Below the pieces are notes generated by a model. That model searched no databases, was not told where the DNA came from, and saw nothing but the letters and a program-made list of their open reading frames with translations. 6,892 bases of DNA from CAZAGD01 sp049699975 (GTDB taxonomy: Bacteria > Desulfobacterota > SM23-61). This document shows positions 1 through 5,654 of this stretch, piece after piece; position 1 is the stretch's first letter, and the number at the start of each line of letters is the position of its first letter. The stretch spans positions 1 through 6,892 of the forward strand of contig JBNAWB010000194.1 of assembly GCA_049699975.1 (NCBI GenBank). The letters are read 5' to 3'. Position numbers and translations under genes: made by a program.

Positions 1-620
1 CGGTCGAGTTGGGGAAAATGCACATTTATTATTTCGCGCATTATCTCCGGAGTTGGAAAAGCGATGTGGTGAAAATTACAGCGGCCTAAGAATGGATCGG
101 AGAGATCTTTCTTGGCGTTACTGGTGATAATTACCACGGGGCGATGTTTAGCCTTAATAGTTTTATCAATTTCTACGATATCAAAACTCATTTGATCTAA
201 AACATCGAGCATATCATCCTGGAAATCTGTATCCGCCTTGTCAATTTCATCAATAAGCAAGACGACGCGGACATCGGAGACGAAGGCCTGTCCGATCTTC
301 CCCATTCTTATATATTCTTCTATGTTGCTCACATCTCTCTTTGAATCTCCAAAGCGACTATCGTTGAGGCGAGTTAGCGTATCGTATTGATAAAGAGCAT
401 CTACCAGTTTCATACTTGATTTTACATTCAATACTATAAGCGGCATCTGCAACGCCTCAGCTATGGCATGAGCCAGCATGGTCTTCCCCGTTCCTGGCTC
501 ACCTTTTAAAAGCAAAGGCATTTCCAGTTCTATGGAAATATTCACGATCTTTGCTAATTCTGGGTCCAGAACGTATTTTGATGCGCCAGTAAATTTAAAA
601 ACCTTTCCTGTTGAATTCAT
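1..620 (-). CDS. MoxR-family AAA+ ATPase, N-terminal part (runs off left edge)
   Basis: Read on the minus strand from an ATG at 620-618, the frame stays open for 206 codons to the window edge. AGGAG lies 6 bases upstream of the ATG, which supports this start. The Walker A motif is GEPGTGKT (residues 40-47). The Walker B motif is VVLLIDEIDKAD (119-130), sensor 1 is VVIITSN (162-168), and the segment after it is SDPFLGRCNFHHIAFP (174-189). This order and the 'RPVVIITSN...RC.FH.I.FP' style are typical of MoxR ATPases, which act as chaperone-like remodelers and are often encoded beside a von Willebrand A-domain protein. Any partner gene would lie beyond the left edge. Family members are usually about 280-330 residues, so the C-terminal lid is missing here. 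One detail to check is Gly179, where many relatives show two arginines in a row. The substrate is unknown, and the gene is transcribed away from the secreted-protein cluster. Confidence 0.93.
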   Translation of the reverse strand, partial: MNSTGKVFKFTGASKYVLDPELAKIVNISIELEMPLLLKGEPGTGKTMLAHAIAEALQMPLIVLNVKSSMKLVDALYQYDTLTRLNDSRFGDSKRDVSNIEEYIRMGKIGQAFVSDVRVVLLIDEIDKADTDFQDDMLDVLDQMSFDIVEIDKTIKAKHRPVVIITSNAKKDLSDPFLGRCNFHHIAFPTPEIMREIINVHFPQLD

Positions 621-651
621 TTCTTCTCCTTTTTGCAAATTCCTTAAAAAT

Positions 652-681
652 AATATTGAGGGCGAAAAAGAAATCTGTCAA
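652..681 (-). promoter_or_regulatory. Candidate sigma-70 promoter for the MoxR-like gene
   Basis: On the minus strand TTGACA (681-676) matches the -35 consensus exactly. With an 18-base spacer the -10 position would be AATATT (657-652), which matches TATAAT at only four of six bases. It would start a short leader of about 25 bases before the ribosome binding site of the ATPase gene. The perfect -35 box and the position argue for it; the weak -10 argues against. Confidence 0.35.
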
Positions 682-879
682 TAAAATTTTTCCTCAAACA
701 ATTTCGTTTCCCGCCTAACAAAAATGAGCAGCCTTTCATCATCTTTCAAATAGAATTTTCTTTTAGGGGGAGAAAATAAAAGTAAGTAATAAAGAAGAAA
801 AATAAAAAAAAAGAAAAATCCGTTAAAAATGTAATCATGCGCTTTTGCTTTTGCTTTTAAAATTTTTAGCTTTCATTCC
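682..879. other. AT-rich divergent intergenic stretch, no gene seen
   Basis: No reading frame with a plausible start and ribosome binding site is visible on either strand. Purine-rich A/G runs dominate 764-830. A 7-base inverted repeat ATTTTCT / AGAAAAT (755-761 and 771-777, 9-base spacer) sits about 140 bases upstream of the predicted sigma-54 start site. That is a reasonable distance for an enhancer-binding-protein site, but in such AT-rich DNA it may be chance. Confidence 0.5.
841..858 (+). repeat. Three perfect GCTTTT hexamers in tandem
   Basis: GCTTTT is repeated three times without a mismatch, ending about 22 bases before the -24 element of the sigma-54 promoter. It may be a simple-sequence tract, a bendable T-rich segment or part of an activator/IHF region. 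Nothing in the sequence decides between these. Confidence 0.7.
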
Positions 880-895
880 TGGCATAGGCGTTGCA
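880..895 (+). promoter_or_regulatory. Sigma-54 (RpoN) -24/-12 promoter
   Basis: TGGCATAGGCGTTGCA matches the RpoN consensus TGGCAYRNNNNTTGCW at every defined position, with the GG (-24) and GC (-12) pairs at the required spacing. Transcription would start near 905-907, about 33 bases before the riboswitch aptamer and about 185 bases before the ATG at 1091. The site is on the correct strand and nothing else lies between it and the riboswitch. Sigma-54 promoters need an ATP-driven enhancer-binding protein, so the downstream gene is probably switched on by a dedicated regulator not encoded in this window. Confidence 0.8.
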
Positions 896-938
896 AATTT
901 TGAATTGTGATTTCTGCCTGTTCTTTAAAATCTTCAAA

Positions 939-1026
939 GCTCGCCAAAGGCAAACCACTCTAAAGGGTGGGACGCAAAGCTTCTGGCCTAAGTCCTTAAA
1001 GGGATATGGTCGCAGAGCTGCCGGGC
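939..1026 (+). promoter_or_regulatory. GEMM-I (cyclic di-GMP-I) riboswitch aptamer
   Basis: The conserved GEMM-I blocks occur in order: AAAGGCAAACC (946-956), GGGACGCAAAGC (969-980), GGCCTAAG (985-992), TATGG (1005-1009) and CTGCCGGGC (1018-1026). P1 can form from GCTC (939-942) and GGGC (1023-1026). P2 forms from CCACTC (955-960) and GGGTGG (965-970), closed by a TAAA loop. P3 forms from TCCT (993-996) and GGGA (1001-1004). CCTAAG...TATGG is the classic 11-nt tetraloop receptor. Aligned by eye to the Vibrio Vc2 RNA, the base equivalent to G20 is G949, which favours cyclic di-GMP over the cGAMP-sensing variant that carries A there. The aptamer lies between the sigma-54 promoter and the gene at 1091, on the same strand. 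Confidence 0.93.
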
Positions 1027-1089
1027 AAATACAGCACCTCTAAGCAGGTGGTATTTGCACGGAAAACTAAAAAGTTTTTGAGGTGCTGT
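1025..1089 (+). promoter_or_regulatory. Riboswitch expression platform that can hide the ribosome binding site
   Basis: Two mutually exclusive hairpins are visible. Hairpin A pairs GCAAATAC (1025-1032) with GTATTTGC (1051-1058) and CACCT (1035-1039) with AGGTG (1046-1050), leaving a 6-base loop and a 2-base bulge. Hairpin B pairs ACAGCACCTC (1031-1040) with GAGGTGCTGT (1080-1089), ten pairs without a mismatch. GAGGTG (1080-1085) is the Shine-Dalgarno of the gene starting at 1091. So A leaves the site free and B hides it. There is no T-tract after either, which argues for control of translation rather than termination. P1 of the aptamer shares 1025-1026 with hairpin A. Ligand binding could therefore shorten A and favour B (OFF), but the polarity cannot be settled by eye. 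Confidence 0.8.
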
Positions 1090-1090
1090 T

Positions 1091-3094
1091 ATGAAGAAGG
1101 TTAATTTCAATTGTAAATTTCCCTTCTTTTCTTTCTTTAAAAAAATTTCCCTCATTTTTCTTTTTTTTATTTTAGCTTTATATTCTGTTGGCTTTGCTGC
1201 CCAGATTAGAATTGCCTGGGATCCTAATACGGAATCAGACTTAGCGGGTTATAAAGTTTACTATGGAACTTCTTCCAGAAATTATGGAACACCCATCGAT
1301 GTGGGCAATGTAACCACTTATACAATTGGAAATCTTGCTGCTGGGCAAACTTATTATATTGCCGTTACAGCCTATGACACATCTAATAATGAAAGTGATT
1401 ATTCAAATGAGGTAAGTGGGCCAGCTACTGAAGGAACCCAAAGTTATACGGTTACGACTAACCCTTCTGGTCTGCAGATAGTTGTTGATGGTACTACTTA
1501 TACAGCCCCATATACATTTACTTGGGTTGTTGGTTCATCGCATACCATTTCAGTTTCTTCTCCGCAGTCTGGCCCGTCAGGGACTCGTTATGTTTATTCG
1601 TCCTGGAGTGATAGTGGAGCGCAGAGCCATACGATAACTGCTCCTTCTGCCAGTACTACTTATACGGCCAATTTTACGACTCAATACAGCTTGACGACCT
1701 CTGTTAATCCCTCAGGTGGAGGATCGATTAGTGTTAGTCCTTCAAGTAGTGGCGGTTGGTATAACAGCGGTCAGAATGTGCAGGTGACGGCCACAGCCAG
1801 TTCTGGTTATACTTTTTCGGGTTGGTCGGGTGATTTAACTGGTTCTACTAACCCAGCCACGATAACTATGAATGGGGCGAAGAATATAATTGCTCAATTT
1901 ATAGCGATTACGGAGAGTATTTCCACGCCTACGGTTAGTGGCCCAACGAGCGGTTATGTCGGTTCGGCTTATACCTACATAGCAAGTGGTGCTTCTTCTA
2001 ATCTTGGCCATTCTTTGCAGTATCAGTTTGATTGGCAGGGTGATGGTTCGGATTTATCTTTGTGGGGAGTTGCGAATCAACAGAAAGTTTGGGATTACGC
2101 AGGTACTTATAATGTGAGGGTGCGGGCGCGTTGTGCTACGCATACCTCGGTGGTATCGAATTGGTCTGCTCCGCTTACGGTAACTATTCAGGGGGATTAT
2201 GGAATTAGCTGTGATGATGGTGGTATTCCTTGTATAGAGAGAGTGGATGGAGGGAGTGATAGTAATAATTTGGTAAATGGAAAGCCAAAGGCAGATGTGG
2301 AGTTTGAATTTAGGGTAACTGTTTACGATGCCGGAGGAAATCCGCAGTACGTGAAGTTGTTTACGGCGCAGAGGAGTAATCCTTCTTTAAGTGATTTTTA
2401 TGACTATGATATGAATTGTAGCGGGAATTTTGTAACTGGCGCTACGTGCACATATCGCACGATGCTTGGACCTGTTGCGGCGCATAAATTCTTCATCCAG
2501 GTGAAGATGTCGAATGGCACGGTGGTTAATTATCCTAATTCGGGGTATATTATCGGACCGGAGATCCAGTTGTTAAGTGGCAATAACTTGGTGGGTGTGC
2601 CACGGAATATCGCTAATGCTCACTTAGATGGTCAAGCAGCTTTTGGCACCCCAAGAGTTTACAGATGGGATCCAGCTAAGAACCAATATATCAAAGTTAC
2701 CTCTGCCGCTCCATTAACAGAAGGAGAAGGATATTCTCTTTATAGGAAAAGCAAGACTCTGCCTGATTTCAGCAATTTCCCAGATGTGCCGGATCTCGAA
2801 TATATTTACCCATTACAGCCAGGTTTTAATTTGGTTAGTAATCCTTATCCAGCCAATGTACGCCTCGTAGATATCAAGATTCAAAAGGGTAATTCCCCAG
2901 CAGTATCTTGGTCCGAAGCCGTAGCTCGAGGCTGGATTGCGGATGTTCTTTATTACTTTAACGGAAAAGACTGGGGGAATACATACTCCTATTTCTCCTC
3001 TGAAAATGGAGGGATGCTAGTTCCCTGGATTTCTTACTGGGTGGACCTTGAAGCTACGGATGACAATTATTACCTAATTATTCCTAAGCCATAA
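1091..3094 (+). CDS. Large secreted multidomain protein (FN3, InlB-like repeats, PKD-like), riboswitch-controlled
   Basis: This is a 667-residue exported protein with no visible catalytic motif, probably a surface or matrix protein. The start is fixed by GAGGTG five bases upstream. Domains in order: signal peptide 1-36 (basic, then a Phe/Leu-rich core, ending near GFAA); fibronectin type III 38-112; two beta-rich repeat domains resembling Flg_new/InlB B-repeats, about 117-195 and 197-270 (GYTFSGWSGDLTGS, then NPATITM); a PKD/Ig-like domain 280-366 (YQFDWQGDGSDLS, AGTYNVRVRARC); and a less familiar region 368-490. Two related C-terminal modules follow, about 491-553 (NLVGVPRNI...GEGYSLY) and 572-667 (GFNLVSNPY...GWIADVLYYFNG...WISYWVDL). 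Mature cysteines are at 348, 374, 381, 443 and 453. No LPXTG, PEP-CTERM or transmembrane tail is seen, so the route to the surface is unclear. A full paralogue follows at 3607. Function as an adhesin is inference. Confidence 0.93.
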   Translation: MKKVNFNCKFPFFSFFKKISLIFLFFILALYSVGFAAQIRIAWDPNTESDLAGYKVYYGTSSRNYGTPIDVGNVTTYTIGNLAAGQTYYIAVTAYDTSNNESDYSNEVSGPATEGTQSYTVTTNPSGLQIVVDGTTYTAPYTFTWVVGSSHTISVSSPQSGPSGTRYVYSSWSDSGAQSHTITAPSASTTYTANFTTQYSLTTSVNPSGGGSISVSPSSSGGWYNSGQNVQVTATASSGYTFSGWSGDLTGSTNPATITMNGAKNIIAQFIAITESISTPTVSGPTSGYVGSAYTYIASGASSNLGHSLQYQFDWQGDGSDLSLWGVANQQKVWDYAGTYNVRVRARCATHTSVVSNWSAPLTVTIQGDYGISCDDGGIPCIERVDGGSDSNNLVNGKPKADVEFEFRVTVYDAGGNPQYVKLFTAQRSNPSLSDFYDYDMNCSGNFVTGATCTYRTMLGPVAAHKFFIQVKMSNGTVVNYPNSGYIIGPEIQLLSGNNLVGVPRNIANAHLDGQAAFGTPRVYRWDPAKNQYIKVTSAAPLTEGEGYSLYRKSKTLPDFSNFPDVPDLEYIYPLQPGFNLVSNPYPANVRLVDIKIQKGNSPAVSWSEAVARGWIADVLYYFNGKDWGNTYSYFSSENGGMLVPWISYWVDLEATDDNYYLIIPKP

Positions 3095-3123
3095 AATATT
3101 TCCCTTTATTTTCAATTATTTTA

Positions 3124-3169
3124 GCCCTACTTAGCCTCCCCCAATATTAAGGGGAGGCATTGGAAGGGC
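3124..3169 (+). terminator. GC-rich hairpin after the first secreted-protein gene, possible terminator without T-tract
   Basis: GCCTCCCC (3134-3141) pairs perfectly with GGGGAGGC (3151-3158) around a 9-base loop. An outer helix GCCCT (3124-3128) / AGGGC (3165-3169) can extend it. It begins 30 bases after the stop codon at 3094 and is far more GC-rich than its surroundings. No run of T follows on either strand, so it is not a textbook intrinsic terminator. It may protect the 3' end of the mRNA or act with Rho. Confidence 0.45.
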
Positions 3170-3247
3170 GTATCGACCTACGTTCCCTCAGGATGACCTT
3201 ACGACCCAACCCCACTGGTTTAATAAACCAACCTTTCAGTAAGGCAT
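3162..3247 (+). other. Two further intergenic hairpins of unknown role
   Basis: GGAA plus CGTA (3162-3165, 3169-3172) pair with TACG plus TTCC (3179-3186), with a 3-base bulge. Next, ATG-CCTTAC (3193-3195, 3197-3202, one bulged A) pairs with GTAAGGCAT (3239-3247) and encloses TGGTTT / AAACCA (3216-3221, 3225-3230). With the preceding GC-rich hairpin, nearly all of 3124-3247 can fold. It contains no credible ORF and matches no RNA family that I recognise. It could be a 3' UTR structure, a small RNA or a REP/MITE-like repeat. Confidence 0.5.
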
Positions 3248-3268
3248 TACGGATTTTTAAAAATTTAG

Positions 3269-3296
3269 TGGACAAAAATTTTGAATAATATATAAT
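3269..3296 (+). promoter_or_regulatory. Sigma-70-type promoter for the second secreted-protein gene
   Basis: TGGACA (3269-3274; one mismatch to TTGACA) is followed by a 16-base spacer and a perfect TATAAT (3291-3296). Transcription would start near 3303, giving an untranslated leader of about 300 bases before the ATG at 3607. This differs in kind from the sigma-54 promoter of the upstream paralogue. Confidence 0.65.
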
Positions 3297-3349
3297 TTCC
3301 TCAACAAAAACCCTTGTAAAAAAACTGATAATTGTAAGGAGATTGAACT

Positions 3350-3388
3350 ATGTATTTTAATAATGGAGGACTTAGAAACCTTCTGTAA
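3350..3388 (+). CDS. Possible 12-codon leader peptide
   Basis: An ATG at 3350 is preceded by AAGGAG (3336-3341) with 8 bases between. This is a better ribosome binding site than that of the large gene it precedes. The frame encodes MYFNNGGLRNLL and stops at TAA (3386-3388). It lies in the long leader downstream of the predicted promoter. There is no run of a single amino acid of the kind seen in classical attenuators. It could be a regulatory upstream ORF, the remnant of a lost gene, or chance. I do not recognise the peptide. Confidence 0.3.
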   Translation: MYFNNGGLRNLL

Positions 3389-3606
3389 TTATTTGGGATT
3401 TTTATAGCCAAAAGCGCATTTTTAGCGCAAAGTTAATAGTTTCTTAACCCTGCATTTTAGAAACCTCCAAAAAACAATTGCAAAAATTTTTAAGTCACTA
3501 AGTAGCAGGCAAAAATTTCTTCCCTTGTTAAGAAGTGTTTATTTCAAATTAGGCGGAAAAGAAATTCTTCTGAAATAAAACCTACGATACAAGCTTAAAT
3601 AATCAG
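3389..3606 (+). other. Long AT-rich leader of the second secreted-protein gene
   Basis: No further gene is seen here. TTTATTTCA (3538-3546) and TGAAATAAA (3571-3579) form a perfect 9-base inverted repeat around a 24-base loop, ending 27 bases before the ATG at 3607. No GEMM aptamer blocks are present, in contrast to the upstream paralogue. The bases just before the ATG (AATAATCAG) contain no recognisable Shine-Dalgarno. Confidence 0.5.
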
Positions 3607-5583
3607 ATGAATAAACAAAAAGCAATCGCCAAATTTATTTTCCAGTTATCATGTTTTTTTATAATTTATTATTTGTTTTTATCAATTGCTTCGGCTGCGC
3701 AAATTAAAATCGCCTGGGATCCTAATACAGAATCAGACTTAGCTGGTTATAAAGTTTATTATGGAACTTCTTCCGGAAATTATGGAACACCCATCAATGT
3801 GGGCAATGTAACCACTTACACAATTTCTGATCTTACTGCTGGACAAACTTATTACATAGCCGTTACTGCTTATGACACCTATAATAATGAAAGTGATTAT
3901 TCAAATGAGGTAAGTGGGCCAGCAACTGAAATTACACAAACTTACACGGTTACTACTAATCCATCTGGTTTGCAGGTAGTGGTTGATGGCATTACCTATA
4001 CTGCTCCGCAAACATTTAATTGGGCTACAGGTTCTATACATACTATATCTGTTTCAACTCCTCAATACGGAGAATCTGGCACCCGGTATGCTTTTTCCTA
4101 TTGGAATGACGGGGGTAGCAGGACCCATAACATAACCGCATCTTCCAGAACTACTTATATTGCTTATTTCACAACCCAGTTTAGCCTGACTACTTCCATC
4201 AGCCCTTCTGGAGCGGGAACGGTTAATCCTTCGGGGACGAATTGGTATAATAGCGGGCGAAGTGTTACTATCTCGGCCACAGCAAATTCCGGCCATGCTT
4301 TCTCTGGCTGGTCAGGAGACCTTACTGGCTCTGTCAATCCCGCTACAGTGACCATGGATCGCCCGAAAAGTATAACTGCGCAATTTACTACCACATCTGA
4401 AGTCATTTCTACCCCGGCTATACCCAGTGGACCAACAACTGGGCAAATAGGGATTTCCTATACCTACATAGCGAGTGGGGCTTCTTCTAATCTTGGCCAT
4501 TCTTTGCAGTATCAGTTTGATTGGAAAGGTGATAGTTCAGATTTGTCTTCGTGGGGAGTGGCAAATCAGCAGAAGGTTTGGGATTATGCAGGGACTTATA
4601 ATGTGCGGGTGCGGGCGCGGTGTGCTACGCATACCTCGGTAATTTCTGATTGGTCTGCTGCACTTCAAGTTACGATTCAAGGTGATTATCAGGTCAGTTG
4701 CGGTGATGGAGGAATACCTTGTATAGAGAGGGTGGATGGTGGAGATGATAGTAATAATTTGGTAAATGGAAAGCCGAAGGGGGATGTGGAATTTGAATTT
4801 AAAATTAAAGTTTACGATGCTGGGGGTTCTCCCCAATATGTAAGGTTATTAACCACACAAAGGACAAATCCCATAGCCGAAGATTTTTATAGTTACGATA
4901 TGACCTGCAGCGGCCAATTTCCTGCAGGAGCGGAATGTAGATATAAAACCATTCTCGGGCCGGCAGCTATTCATAAATTCTATTTTGAAGTAATGATGTC
5001 TAACGGCACGGTAATCAGGTATCCCAGTTCAGGATATATTACCGGACCTGAAATTCATCTTCTAAATGGAAATAACTTAGTTGGCGTTCCTCGAAATATT
5101 ATTAATGCGCAGTTAAATGGTCAGGAAGCTTTTGGCAGCACCAAGGTTTACAGGTGGAATGGGGAATTGAATGCTTATACAGAAGTCAGCCATTCAGAGC
5201 CCGTAAAATTGGGGGAAGGATACAGCTTATATAGACAGAACGATAACTTACTGGAATTGAATGAATACGTAGATTACCAAAACCTTGAATTTGTTTATCC
5301 TCTGGAAACCGGGTTCAATCTAATCAGCAATCCTTATAATGGAAACGTAAATCTATCCGATATGAAAATTAAGAAAGGGAATAACGCCCCCATATCGTGG
5401 CTGGAGGCAGTTGCCAGAGGTTGGATAGTCGATGCCTTATACTATTTCAATGGCAGGGATTGGGGAAACACTTATTCCTATAAGACCTCCCAGAATGGTG
5501 CAGTTATGGTTCCATGGATAGGGTACTGGCTAATTTTGAATGTAAGTGATGACAATTATTATTTAATTGTGACGAGGCCCTGA
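3607..5583 (+). CDS. Large secreted multidomain protein, paralogue of the preceding gene
   Basis: This 658-residue exported protein has the same architecture as its neighbour at 1091. Signal peptide 1-30 (…SIASA, cut near ASA-A); FN3 32-105; two InlB/Flg_new-like repeat domains about 112-188 and 190-260; PKD/Ig-like domain 270-357 (YQFDWKGDSSDLS, AGTYNVRVRARC); cysteine-containing region 359-480; and C-terminal modules about 482-543 (NLVGVPRNI) and 563-658 (GFNLISNPY, GWIVDALYYFNG). The five mature cysteines (339, 365, 372, 434, 444) keep exactly the neighbour's spacing of 26, 7, 62 and 10. The signal peptides differ almost completely, while FN3 and PKD stretches are nearly identical at the DNA level. 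The start is the first ATG that gives a full signal peptide, although no Shine-Dalgarno precedes it. The lipoprotein gene follows after 71 bases and is probably co-transcribed. Function is unknown; adhesin or matrix protein is inference. Confidence 0.92.
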   Translation: MNKQKAIAKFIFQLSCFFIIYYLFLSIASAAQIKIAWDPNTESDLAGYKVYYGTSSGNYGTPINVGNVTTYTISDLTAGQTYYIAVTAYDTYNNESDYSNEVSGPATEITQTYTVTTNPSGLQVVVDGITYTAPQTFNWATGSIHTISVSTPQYGESGTRYAFSYWNDGGSRTHNITASSRTTYIAYFTTQFSLTTSISPSGAGTVNPSGTNWYNSGRSVTISATANSGHAFSGWSGDLTGSVNPATVTMDRPKSITAQFTTTSEVISTPAIPSGPTTGQIGISYTYIASGASSNLGHSLQYQFDWKGDSSDLSSWGVANQQKVWDYAGTYNVRVRARCATHTSVISDWSAALQVTIQGDYQVSCGDGGIPCIERVDGGDDSNNLVNGKPKGDVEFEFKIKVYDAGGSPQYVRLLTTQRTNPIAEDFYSYDMTCSGQFPAGAECRYKTILGPAAIHKFYFEVMMSNGTVIRYPSSGYITGPEIHLLNGNNLVGVPRNIINAQLNGQEAFGSTKVYRWNGELNAYTEVSHSEPVKLGEGYSLYRQNDNLLELNEYVDYQNLEFVYPLETGFNLISNPYNGNVNLSDMKIKKGNNAPISWLEAVARGWIVDALYYFNGRDWGNTYSYKTSQNGAVMVPWIGYWLILNVSDDNYYLIVTRP

Positions 5584-5654
5584 GCATTTAGGAAATTTCG
5601 AGAGATTAACGATAAGTTTATAGGAGAAATTATCCCAAGAAGGGAAAAAAATAA

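Noticed and set aside
478..684. Plus-strand open frame of 68 codons
   Set aside because: It lies almost wholly opposite the MoxR-like ATPase, whose Walker A and B motifs are clear on the minus strand. It has no ribosome binding site and an implausible protein composition.
1063..1078. AAAACT / AGTTTT hairpin next to a T-run as an intrinsic terminator of the riboswitch
   Set aside because: The stem has a single G-C pair and would be very weak. The perfect complementarity to the Shine-Dalgarno region explains the platform better as translational control.
3124..3158. Confident intrinsic terminator after the first secreted-protein gene
   Set aside because: The GC-rich stem is real, but no T-tract follows on either strand, so it is listed only as a possible terminator.
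3467..3482. TTGC at 3478 as a second sigma-54 promoter before the paralogue
   Set aside because: The -24 position has no TGG/GG element; only the -12-like half is present.
4054..4836. Four minus-strand open frames of 62-99 codons
   Set aside because: They are antisense shadows of the secreted-protein gene at 3607-5583, have low-complexity Arg/Ser/Pro-rich or otherwise unstructured translations, and overlap one another.
1091..5583. Cell-wall anchor (LPXTG) or PEP-CTERM sorting signal in the secreted proteins
   Set aside because: Neither motif nor a C-terminal hydrophobic segment with a basic tail is present; both proteins end in a polar DDNYYLI-type tail.
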